Source: Diplonema papillatum (Eukaryota > Euglenozoa > Diplonemea > Diplonemida > Diplonemidae). From it: DNA of 64,000 bases. Shown in pieces: positions 1 through 7,344 of the stretch. Position 1 is the stretch's first letter. Every line of letters starts with the position of its first letter. The notes beneath the pieces were generated by a model that saw only the letters and a list, made by a program, of their open reading frames with translations, was not told the origin of the DNA and did not search any database. The stretch is taken from contig JAPJBO010000089.1 of assembly GCA_030068145.1 (NCBI GenBank), forward strand, positions 248,001 to 312,000, given 5' to 3'. The position numbers and the translations under genes were made by a program.

Positions 1-165
1 GATCCTCTCTTCAGGCTTGACGTGAATAAGCTGCAGCCCTCCCACGAAAGGTTCAAAGCCCGGTATGGACGGTTCAACACTGAGCATGCGATGCCGTGCG
101 TAGAGGTCTCGGCCTCGAGACGTCTGGGCGAAGCAACGAGAGAGTAAATGAACGCGGTATCGAAG

Positions 166-306
166 AAATGCGTAGTTTTGGGGTTTCCTTTTGCTTTTCG
201 TTGTCGACAACATTATTTACTTTCAGCGTCTTTTCATGCCTTTCAGTGACGGTATTTTGGGTTTTCTTGCTTTACCATGGATTTTCTGGACTTTATGGTG
301 CTGAAA
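166..306 (+). repeat. Dispersed repeat, copy 1 of 2
   Basis: About 120-140 bp closely matching 13495-13647, including the shared core GTTGTCGACAACA and a shared ending around CCATGGATTTTCTGGAC. It opens with the motif AGAAATGCGTAGTTTTG, which recurs at 1572, 8116 and 8149. There is no coding signal. The sequence before it (1-165) shows nothing recognisable. Confidence 0.7.
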
Positions 307-747
307 AAAGGAGAGAACTGCAGAAGAAGGAAAACGACCACAGGTGCGGGGGATCGTTGTTATTGGTGCTGATTTTGAGAAATAAGGAAAGGCAAGAAAC
401 ATTGCGGTGGTCTCCGTTTGGTACGGGGGGAGAGCAGGGTGTTGTTTGTGTCTTCGTTGCGACGATTTTGTGGCAACAGAAAAACGTGTGGAAACGGAAG
501 GCTGCTTGACCTTTTTTTCTTTTTCTTTTTCCCCAGCGACAGCGAGTGTCAGACTGACGGGCCCGCCGAAAGCGTTCGGTTTCTTTAGGTAGGGTTTCCG
601 ACTGGCGTAAGCTTGTAGCGCCCCAGGAATTAAGTCTCTTCTTCTTTTTACCACCTGGTCCGGGCCCAAAAAAAATGGGGAAATTTCGGGACGTCCCCCT
701 TCGTTGCACCGCTGTGAGTCTTGACGTGTCTACTTGCACCCCTATGT

Positions 748-978
748 TTTAAGAGAGCGAGAGAGAGAGAGAGAGGGAGCGAGGTCGGGAACAAGGCAGA
801 GGGAGGAAACGCCTGTGATATTCGTCCGCATGTGGATAAGTTTCCGAATCGTCCCCTTCCAACCTTGCGTCCGAAGCAAGTGGACTTCAAACACTCAGCG
901 CACAATATCGCGTGTCTCTCTTTCGGTCCCCCCCTATACGCACCGAAGGTGCTCAAACAAGTTTGCTAGAAAAGAGAG
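748..978 (+). repeat. Dispersed repeat, compact copy
   Basis: Contains a short GA tract, then segments that recur in the same order at 29170-30035: GTCGGGAACAAGG, CCTTCCAACCTTGCGTCCGA, and CGCACCGAAGGTGCTCAAAC. In the 29-kb copy the same blocks are separated by two long CT microsatellites, so this is the unexpanded form. No ORF is supported. Confidence 0.65.
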
Positions 979-1140
979 ACGTATTAGAGCGCGCACTAGT
1001 GCCAAGACCTGAATCCCATGCTTCACTCCACGGGTGCTGCCATGGAGCGCAACGGTGCCAGGGAATGAGGATGAAACTTCTAAAAGAATGGTGCCCCCTG
1101 CACACTGAAGGCGCGGAAGTTGTGTCAAGAGTTTTTTTCC

Positions 1141-1226
1141 GAACCGACAGTGAGTGTCAGGCTAGCCCGCCTTCGGGGTAGCTCCTTCAGGCGGGTTTCT
1201 CTACCGGCGGAATTTGATTGGGTCAA
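1141..1226 (+). repeat. Dispersed repeat with CGACAGTGAGTGTCAG core
   Basis: The same short family appears at 530-606, 20283-20370 and 28700-28790. Each copy runs from a CGACA..TGTCA core to a segment like GGCGGGTTTCTCTACCGGCGG followed by a GTTGATTGGG-like stretch. Copies differ by many substitutions, so this is an old dispersed repeat. No ORF is supported. Confidence 0.55.
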
Positions 1227-1251
1227 CGTTTTTCTTTTTGTTGTTTGGAAA

Positions 1252-1562
1252 CAGGGTATTAGTCCAGAGGTTCCAGGGGTTTGCAGATATTGACTGTTCG
1301 TGGTGGTTCTGAGGTGGTTTGGTCAGCGCTTTCGTTTCGGTGGCTCGGAGCTGACACACCTCCGCAACTTTGTCCAAATTAACCGCGGCTTGTATCACAT
1401 GGGTCTGCCCTCCAGCACCCCCGGCGCCTTCGCGCGCACCGTGTAAATACCACCCCCCCTCACCTATCTTTCCTGGAAACGCTGTGTTTTGCGTTTTTCC
1501 GACGATTTTGTATTTTTCCCCAGGTTTAGACCGCGCTCTGCAACGTAAACTAATCCCCTGCA
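1252..1562. mobile_element. MITE-like element, same TIR family as 1614-3010
   Basis: Begins CAGGGTATTAGT and ends ACTAATCCCCTG. These are inverted copies of each other and match the termini of the larger element at 1623-3002. Inner terminal segments (TTTGCAGAT near the left end, CTCTGCAACG near the right) also pair. It is 311 bp long with no transposase, so it is probably non-autonomous and mobilised in trans. No clean 8-bp target duplication is seen directly at the ends. Confidence 0.65.
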
Positions 1563-1582
1563 ATTATTGGAAAGAAATGCGT

Positions 1583-1617
<35 letters not shown>

Positions 1618-1870
1618 GTGGGCAGGGTATTAGTTTGAAGGCTTCCGGGGTTTGCAGATTTAGACCGTTACTATGGGGGGGTTTTGGGCGGTGTTTCGGT
1701 GCCGTTTTCGCGATGTACGGTGTCTTGGGGCGGAGCCGACACATCTCTTCGGCAAAAGAGGGGTCTTCATGGGTCCTTTATGGGTCAATTATGGTCCCCC
1801 CGTCAGTTTGGCGACACATTTTGCGGGCGTTTTTCAACCTACACCAGTCTGGATCAAGCTTTTCGGGGGT

Positions 1871-2489
1871 TGGGTGCCATATGGGGACGCGCTCCAATAG
1901 TAGTAGTAGTAGTTGTCGTCTCACCCCCGCAGATACGGGAGTAAAACGGAGCAGTGTTTGCATTCAAACGATTCAAGTGCGGCGGCAGCAGAAACTGTCA
2001 AGCCGTGACAGCATTCGGATGAGGTGTACCTTTCGCAAAGGTGGCATCTCAGTGTGGGGTACAGCGGATTATGGGCTGTCAGCGGAAAATGACAATTGAT
2101 GCAGTGTTCTGCGCAGGCTTTGACATGGCACCGCGGCGCCGAGCAGACCAGTTCATCGATGTAGCGAAGGGCCAGAATGCGTCGTTGTCTTCTTGCAGCA
2201 GCTGTTGTTGTCGTCTTCTGTCGTCGTCCGGAGCCTTGCCCCCGGGGCCGTATGAGCTTCCGTACTTTGCGCGGCGGCTCTTCGACGTTCTTGAGTGTGT
2301 TCGCGACGACTTCTTTCACCTTTGCGTCCCAGACCTCCCGGTCCTCCATCCACTCCCGGATTTTTGTCCGGTCCCTTTCCGCGAGATCGTTGCAGATTAC
2401 TCGTTCGAAAGACAGCAGTGGTCGCCCCACTCGTCTCGCCCGAAGCTGGTCCGCCATATGGCTGGGTGCCATATGGGGACGCGCTCCAA
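1871..2489 (+). repeat. Pair of 27-bp direct repeats bracketing the zinc-finger ORF
   Basis: The same 27 bases (beginning TGGGTGCCATATGGGG, ending GCGCTCCAA) occur at 1871-1897 and 2463-2489. They bracket 1898-2462, which is almost exactly the zinc-finger ORF. This may be the footprint of an insertion or of a tandem duplication with internal divergence. Confidence 0.75.
1921..2457 (-). CDS. PHD-like zinc-finger protein inside a hAT-like element
   Basis: An open frame of 178 codons from ATG at 2457 to TGA at 1921. The N-terminal half is charged and probably helical (an EWMEDREVWDAKVKEV-type stretch), followed by a basic segment with KVRKLIRPRGQ and RRQKTTTT. The last 75 residues are rich in paired cysteines and histidines (CINC, CHLC, CCHGL, CKHC). 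Their spacing resembles the second half of a PHD finger, with CCHGL in the position of the usual H-x2-C-x-G-L. An in-frame ATG at 2472 would lengthen it by five residues but lies in the 27-bp repeat. It sits wholly inside the 1614-3010 element, so it may be transposon-encoded or a captured host exon. A role in DNA or chromatin binding is inferred only. Confidence 0.5.
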   Translation of the reverse strand: MADQLRARRVGRPLLSFERVICNDLAERDRTKIREWMEDREVWDAKVKEVVANTLKNVEEPPRKVRKLIRPRGQGSGRRQKTTTTAAARRQRRILALRYIDELVCSAPRCHVKACAEHCINCHFPLTAHNPLYPTLRCHLCERYTSSECCHGLTVSAAAALESFECKHCSVLLPYLRG

Positions 2490-3009
2490 AAACAGTCAAA
2501 ACCGTCAACAGACAGTCTCGTCAGGCAGCTGAAGGGGGATGGACCTGGGGACCTATTTTCCTTTGATTCCTATGATAAAAGGTCCACGGTTTTGTTTGCA
2601 CCGCCGTGCTTACAGCAACATTTTTAGCGTTATTTTTAGCAACATCGCGCCGAAGGCGCGACGGAAAATTTGGGAAAAAATAACACCGCCCCTTTATCAT
2701 GTGTGGGCAACTCTTAGCTCGTGTGGGATACTCAACTGTCAAACAGGATCTTGGCCCGGTAGTGAAGCACAGTGGCAGCTGCAACCTGCCGACCCGAAGC
2801 TGAACACAATTGAACGACAGCGGCTGGGTCTCAGCAGCGGAGGCTCAGCAGCCTTCCAGCACCTTCAGCACACTGCTACAAACACCCCGCCTATATTTAC
2901 TTTGAACACCGTTTTTTGAACATTCTTTTTTTTTTTCCCCGGCCAAGTCCGGTTTGCAGATTTAGACCGTCGGTCTAAATCTGCAACGGAACTAATCCCC
3001 TGACTTGTG

Positions 3010-3228
3010 GAAAAATATTCGAGGGGCTGCCTTGTGCTTACTTCGAAGGAGGCAAGAGGGGGAGAAACAATACAACTACAAAGTGGGTATTTTTTGTTGA
3101 ACGCTTACGCCTGCCACTGAACCCAGATTCACCTGTGTTTCGTGGGCTACAGCACATTTACCTCCTTTGATCTTTTGCAGCTGGCAGCCTCCTCAAGTAT
3201 TTCCTACAAAGCAGGTGCTTATACAAAA
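3010..3228 (+). repeat. Dispersed repeat family (copy at 11126-11330)
   Basis: Closely matches 11126-11330 along its whole length, with shorter relatives at 35255-35365, 40085-40245 and 55850-55877. All copies end in a segment like CTCAAGTATTTCCTACAAAG followed by GCAGGTGCTT and TACAAAA. It is non-coding. It lies between the hAT-like element and the retroelement repeats. Confidence 0.7.
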
Positions 3229-3230
3229 AA

Positions 3231-3504
3231 AGAATAGTTGAGTTGCAGCTCTTGACAAAGATAGATGGAAAAAAGAAGGTGCTTTTATTCTTCGCTTTTT
3301 CTCACGAACGGGGGGGTCGGTCCTGCTTTTGGCTTTGTAGGTTCTCCCGACTCCCCTATTCGTGGTCAGCACAAACTCAAGAGGTCTAGTCAACTATTCC
3401 CTGCAGTATTGGCATACTTTCAAGAATAGTTGAGTTGCAGCTCTTGACAAAGATAGATGGAAAAAAGAAGGTGCTTTTATTCTTCGCTTTTTCTCACGAA
3501 CGGG
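3231..3504. repeat. A-B-A terminal repeats at the 3' end of the retroelement
   Basis: Block A starts AGAATAGTTGAGTTGCAGC and ends CTCACGAACGGG. It occurs at 3231-3311 and again at 3423-3504. Block B (3312-3422) lies between them and ends GGCATACTTTC. The second A runs directly into the reverse transcriptase ORF, whose last codons lie inside it. This is the split-repeat arrangement at the downstream end of the element. Confidence 0.8.
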
Positions 3505-5243
3505 ATTAGGGTCCCTAAGGGCCCCCGCAGATTAGCGAGCTCGTCAATTGTAGACTGCGGGACGACAAGGGTATTCGACGGGTGTAAGCCTCGCGTGTAT
3601 GGGTCCGCCGCCTGCAAATGGGTTGGCACCCATCTGACTCTCAACGTGGCCCCGTGTCCCTCCAGCAATTTAAACAACTTTGAAAGGAGCACGTTTCCCA
3701 CGAAGAGTCGACAGTGGCCCTTCAGAATCGCCAGGACTACACCCATGTTATCGACCATCATGTCGATTCCGATTCCCGAACCCCTGACCTCGATCGCCAA
3801 TTCGACGGCCCTGACTACCGCAAGCAGTTCCTTCGAGAAGATACCCTCGAGATGGTGAAAAAATCCTGCCTTCACCACACCAGGTCCCACCTCGAGAGCC
3901 ACGGCCCACATGTCGTCCGAAGCATCGCTCCAACCCACTATCCACTCGCGGCACGGTCTAACCGGACGAAACCAGTAATTCGCTCGAATCTCCAGAACCT
4001 CCCGCTCGAGCTCCCCGATTTCCTTCAGGGACAGCTCCACGCAGTTATCCCAGAGCTCGTACCGAACTCCGATCCTACCCGCCAGACGACGGGCAACGTC
4101 CATCAAACCTTGCCGTGCGCAGAGTCTCCTCTTCATCGCGAAACACCGCCATGCGATCCTTCCGAGCCAACCAAACACGGTGCGCGCTGTTATGCGCGGT
4201 CCTCTTTCGAACCACGAAAGGTCAAGCGTCTTCACCCACGCCGGATCCATTCTCACCGAGCCTTCCGTGAGATCGAACTCCATGCCCAGCGCCTTCAGCC
4301 TCTGCGTCGGCACCAGGTCTTCCTTCACCTCCAGCCGAGCCTTCTCGATCAGCGCTCTGAACGCTCGAGCCTTCGCCCAGCACGCCTCCTCTGTCTCCGC
4401 GCCAAAGAAAAAATTATCCACCCACGCAAAACCTTGGACCTGATGCGCCAGCACAGTCGCGATGCGTTGCGCGATCGCAGGTGCCCAAGACCAGCCCATT
4501 GGAAGCTTGCGTAGGACAAAGGATTCAAAACCACCCCGGGACGCTGCAAGATTCACGCAGAAGAACTGCGACACAGCTCGGTCCATCGGTATTTGGAAGA
4601 AAAAGGACCGTGCATCGCATGAGATCACCCACTTCCACGACAGGAGCGCAGCCACTGCGTCCTCCAAGCGCGGAAGGCCCATCGGAGGCGGAGGCGCAAA
4701 CACGTCGTTGATCTTTCGCCCATCAACTATTACGCGCAACCCCCCAGACGATTTCGGTACGGTAAACACCGGCAACACGAATTGGGCTTCCCGAAGGCTG
4801 GTCGGCTGCAGCAGGCCACACGCCTGGAGCACGCTGGCATGTCGCAACATCCTACGAGACGTCGAACGGAGCCTCCCCGGCTGATCCTCCCATTCCGGCT
4901 TCAACAAAGACCGAAAGACCTCCACCGATCCGATTACCTGCAGCAAACGCGCCAGCTCGCCCGTCTCATCCAACTCTTCCACAAAGGCAAGGTCGATTGA
5001 ATTCGATGAGATCGGGGCGATCTCGCCGTCGTAGCAAGGTACAACTGAAGGCTTCTTTCCGTCCACCGGAAGGGCCCACTCGGGACCCGAGTACCCTTCC
5101 TGCCATATGCATCCTTCATCCGCCTCGCGATCCGGCTCCGGCGCCTCCAGCACGTCGTCTCCAACGTAATCCGTCCAGAAGGCGAATAGGGGAACAGCAC
5201 GCCTCGCCCGCCGCAGCCAGCCCTGCGGAAAAGCCGGCCGCCT
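3477..5243 (-). CDS. Reverse transcriptase-RNase H of a tyrosine-recombinase retrotransposon
   Basis: Numbering counts from the end of the recombinase ORF (codon 1 at 5243, 588 residues). The frame is open further upstream to 6032, but that part only shadows the recombinase gene. Reverse transcriptase motif A is CDARSFFFQIPM (Asp210), motif B is LPMGWSWAP (248-255) and motif C is AWVDNFFF (275-277). RNase H follows with the expected acidic set: Asp440 in WSDASDD, Glu472 in SKELLAVV, Asp498 in VDNMGVV and Asp547 in THLQAADPYTRG. The protein should copy element RNA and degrade the template. Motif C reads V-D-N where Y/F-x-D-D is usual, so the second catalytic Asp is Asn. No ATG lies between 5243 and the start of the domain. 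The frame is -1 to the recombinase, so frameshifting, reinitiation or a polyprotein is possible. Confidence 0.85.
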   Translation of the reverse strand, partial: RRPAFPQGWLRRARRAVPLFAFWTDYVGDDVLEAPEPDREADEGCIWQEGYSGPEWALPVDGKKPSVVPCYDGEIAPISSNSIDLAFVEELDETGELARLLQVIGSVEVFRSLLKPEWEDQPGRLRSTSRRMLRHASVLQACGLLQPTSLREAQFVLPVFTVPKSSGGLRVIVDGRKINDVFAPPPPMGLPRLEDAVAALLSWKWVISCDARSFFFQIPMDRAVSQFFCVNLAASRGGFESFVLRKLPMGWSWAPAIAQRIATVLAHQVQGFAWVDNFFFGAETEEACWAKARAFRALIEKARLEVKEDLVPTQRLKALGMEFDLTEGSVRMDPAWVKTLDLSWFERGPRITARTVFGWLGRIAWRCFAMKRRLCARQGLMDVARRLAGRIGVRYELWDNCVELSLKEIGELEREVLEIRANYWFRPVRPCREWIVGWSDASDDMWAVALEVGPGVVKAGFFHHLEGIFSKELLAVVRAVELAIEVRGSGIGIDMMVDNMGVVLAILKGHCRLFVGNVLLSKLFKLLEGHGATLRVRWVPTHLQAADPYTRGLHPSNTLVVPQSTIDELANLRGPLGTLIPFVRKSEE

Positions 5244-6079
5244 CAGCAGCACAGCCTCTGCGAGATCTGGAGGAGTTCTCGCACATGGCTCAACTCCGCC
5301 ATCGGAAGATACCGGAGCAGGGCCGACTCCGATGAGTGGCCCGAAAACTGCCGAATCTCGTTGAGGCCCACTCCTCCCCGCAGTAGCTCCGTTAACGCGC
5401 CCCTTCGCAGGGAATGGCACGACAGCTCCGGATTCTCCCGACGCAGCGCCCGTCCCACGCTTCCGAAGGTCGTCGGAAAGAGCTTCTCTCTTGCACACCC
5501 CGCCATCGCCCTCAGCTCCGCCGTCTCCCGCGCCGACAGGGCTATCGCCGACAGGGCCCCCATGTGAAATGGATCCGACTTCGTGATCCACCATGAGATC
5601 TTCGCACCCCCCGGAGTGAACGTCACGTCCTGAGGGCGCAGACGAACTACGTCGCCTACTCTCGCTCCCGACCTCCATGCCACCAGGACGGCCATCGCCA
5701 CTGCCCGATCCGTCGACCGACCCACAACAGCGTGAACCTCGGCGCTCGTCGCCGGAACCGCCTGTTTCGCCGGTTTGTTCGCACCTAAACGCCGCAAGGC
5801 CCGACGGAGGTCCTTTATGACGATCGATCCCTGAAGATCGTTGCCAACGCGGCGTTCCGTTGACACCAACGAGTTGACGTAGGTCAGGGCAGACGGAATC
5901 GAAATGTCCCCCCGACGCAACAGCCTCGCGATGAACAGCAGCAACGCAGTCGGCGTCTCCGTCGGTGACAGAACGTCGAGCATGCGCCGAAACTGCAGGA
6001 ACCTGCGGTGAACAGATTCCATACCCCGCCAAGTCGAAGGAGCGAGAGCCGCCTGCATCAGCTCCCTCGCGTCCCCCAT
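5243..6079 (-). CDS. Tyrosine recombinase (retroelement integrase function)
   Basis: A 278-residue protein from an ATG at 6079; the frame is open further, to 6406, through the end of the Gag-like ORF. Residues 1-100 form a helical core-binding region. The catalytic set is complete: Arg140 (SGARVGD), Lys167 (WITKSD), His222 and Arg225 (CHSLRRGA), His248 (FSGHSS) and Tyr257 (LLRYLP). Such enzymes join a circular DNA copy to the chromosome by strand exchange through a 3'-phosphotyrosine. The stop at 5243 lies where the reverse transcriptase region begins, and the frame is -1 relative to the Gag-like ORF. The start could also be upstream if it is made by frameshifting. Family assignment is firm; partner sites are inferred to be the split repeats. 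Confidence 0.85.
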   Translation of the reverse strand: MGDARELMQAALAPSTWRGMESVHRRFLQFRRMLDVLSPTETPTALLLFIARLLRRGDISIPSALTYVNSLVSTERRVGNDLQGSIVIKDLRRALRRLGANKPAKQAVPATSAEVHAVVGRSTDRAVAMAVLVAWRSGARVGDVVRLRPQDVTFTPGGAKISWWITKSDPFHMGALSAIALSARETAELRAMAGCAREKLFPTTFGSVGRALRRENPELSCHSLRRGALTELLRGGVGLNEIRQFSGHSSESALLRYLPMAELSHVRELLQISQRLCC

Positions 6080-6231
6080 CACCAAAGAGAGCTCCTGCCG
6101 CTGAAGCAGAGGCTCCTCTTTCCGCGGTCTCCCGAGGCGTGAAACGGAAGAACGGAACTCGCGGCTCACGCCCCGCCAGCCCCGCCTCCAGTTTCCCGTC
6201 CCAGTGTCCTCATCCCCACAGTAGGAAGCCT

Positions 6232-7149
6232 TCACTTCCTTCCTTCGCCACCGCGACTGGACTTTGCCTTCTGAAAAGCGTTCCCGCCTTGCTTCGCCTT
6301 CTCCTTCTTGCGACGCATCTTCTCGGCGGCAGCCAGCCCCTTCTTCAGGAAATCGGGCGCCTCGTCCTCCTCCCACGCCGTGGCCGCAGCTTCCGCTTCC
6401 TGCCACCCGGCCGTCTGCCCGATGCGGACCACTTCCAGACGCCTGAGAACCGCTTCCGCCACCTTCCGCAAGGCCTCGTCCGCGTCGAATGCGGTCTCCG
6501 TCTCTCCAATCGCCCCCAGGACGATGCCCAACGTCTTGAGGTGGGCCTCGGTCTCGTGGCCCTGCGCTCCCTTCGCCACCGCGTAGCGGCGCGCCAACTC
6601 GCCGTACACAACGGCTCTCTCTTTCCCGTCGAGGGTCGTCCAGGCTTGCGGCTTGAGAGCCTGCAGGCCCACAGCCAGACCCCCGGGTCCAGCGGACCCG
6701 GGGCGCTGGCCGTTTTTTGCCTCGGCCAGCTCAGCTCGTAGGGCCGCCACTTCCTTCCTCATCTCCGTGAGAAGAGAGGCCACCCCTGGCTCCTCGGCGG
6801 CCGCCTCGCCGTCGGCCGCTTCGCCGTCGGTGTCTTCTTCTCCATCGCTCGACTCCTCCTCAACCAGTACGCCTTCACGCTTAAGCCACGTCCGGGTGAC
6901 CTTTTCCTCCCACAGGCTCAACAGCCAGCAAAGATGCCACTGTGCTGCTCTTTGGGGGACGTCCTCGAAACCCAGCTTCCCTAGCGCGGCGCGCATCTGG
7001 CCCGCCCTGTCCGTTGCATCCGCGAACAGCCCTTTCATCTGGACCACTTCCCTCGCGTCCTTTTCCCAGGATGGGAACCTCAGAACCTTCCCTGTTCCCG
7101 TGGCCACGGCCTCAGCCAGGGCTTTCGCGGAGGATTCGTCCAAGGCCAT
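6232..7149 (-). CDS. Gag-like ORF1 of the retrotransposon
   Basis: 305 residues from ATG at 7149. Residues 1-90 are mixed alpha-helical, with WEKDAREVVQMKGLF and CWLLSLWEEKV stretches. Residues 95-120 are strongly acidic (EEESSDGEEDTDGE). Residues 125-145 look like a coiled coil (LLTEMRKEVAALRAELAEA). The C-terminus is basic (EKMRRKKEKAKQGG). There is no CCHC knuckle. Its position as first ORF, the acidic-coil-basic layout and the lack of any enzyme motif suggest a structural, RNA-binding Gag-like protein. That role is inferred from place and composition, not from a recognised domain. The Ala/Glu-rich GC-biased coding style matches the other two ORFs. Confidence 0.7.
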   Translation of the reverse strand: MALDESSAKALAEAVATGTGKVLRFPSWEKDAREVVQMKGLFADATDRAGQMRAALGKLGFEDVPQRAAQWHLCWLLSLWEEKVTRTWLKREGVLVEEESSDGEEDTDGEAADGEAAAEEPGVASLLTEMRKEVAALRAELAEAKNGQRPGSAGPGGLAVGLQALKPQAWTTLDGKERAVVYGELARRYAVAKGAQGHETEAHLKTLGIVLGAIGETETAFDADEALRKVAEAVLRRLEVVRIGQTAGWQEAEAAATAWEEDEAPDFLKKGLAAAEKMRRKKEKAKQGGNAFQKAKSSRGGEGRK

Positions 7150-7170
7150 TTCTCAGTGTTTTTATTATAT

Positions 7171-7344
7171 GGAAAGAAGAAGGTGTTTTTATTCTTCGCT
7201 TTTTCTCACGAACGGGGGGGTCGGTCCTGCTTTTGGCTTTGTAGGTTCTCCCGACTCCCCTATTCGTGGTCAGCACAAACTCAAGAGGTCTAGTCAACTA
7301 TTCCCTGCAGTATTGGCATACTTTCAAAAAAAAAAAAAAAAAAA
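7171..7344. repeat. Partial A plus B repeat and A-run at the 5' end of the retroelement
   Basis: Positions 7171-7218 repeat the distal part of block A, and 7219-7325 repeat block B almost exactly. A run of 19 A (7326-7344) follows. It lies 22 bases upstream of the Gag-like start codon, so it should hold the promoter or 5' untranslated region. The homopolymer abuts the outer end. Confidence 0.75.

Larger units (their letters stand above)
1614..3010. mobile_element. hAT-like DNA transposon (degenerate) with 8-bp target duplication
   Basis: The ACTTGTGG octamer occurs at 1614-1621 and 3003-3010, directly outside inverted termini (left CAGGGTATTAGTTTG, right GGAACTAATCCCCTG; the GCAGATTTAGACCG block lies inside both). 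Eight-base target duplications and CAGGG-type ends are features of the hAT superfamily. No hAT transposase is visible inside. The interior instead holds a zinc-finger ORF (1921-2457), a 27-bp direct repeat pair and an AT-rich inverted-repeat patch near 2571-2702 (ATGATAAAAGG / CCCTTTATCAT). A poly-T run lies just left (1585-1613). It is probably a non-autonomous derivative that captured sequence. Confidence 0.7.
3231..7344 (-). mobile_element. VIPER/Ngaro-like tyrosine-recombinase retrotransposon
   Basis: Three minus-strand ORFs read Gag-like (6232-7149), tyrosine recombinase (5243-6079) and reverse transcriptase-RNase H (3477-5243). No aspartic protease or DDE integrase is seen. Two repeat blocks, A (about 80 bp) and B (about 110 bp), flank them. 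On the plus strand the order is A-B-A, ORFs, partial A-B, then an A-run. Split direct repeats of this kind are known from Ngaro, PAT and VIPER elements of the DIRS order, which integrate by recombinase rather than integrase. Recombinase before reverse transcriptase is the VIPER order, not the usual DIRS-1 order. The ORFs are uninterrupted, so the insertion may be young. Isolated copies of the A/B repeat lie at 32763-32927 and, diverged, at 57560-57770. Confidence 0.8.

Noticed and set aside
3714..4514. 266-codon plus-strand frame in the retroelement
   Set aside because: Antisense shadow of the reverse transcriptase gene.
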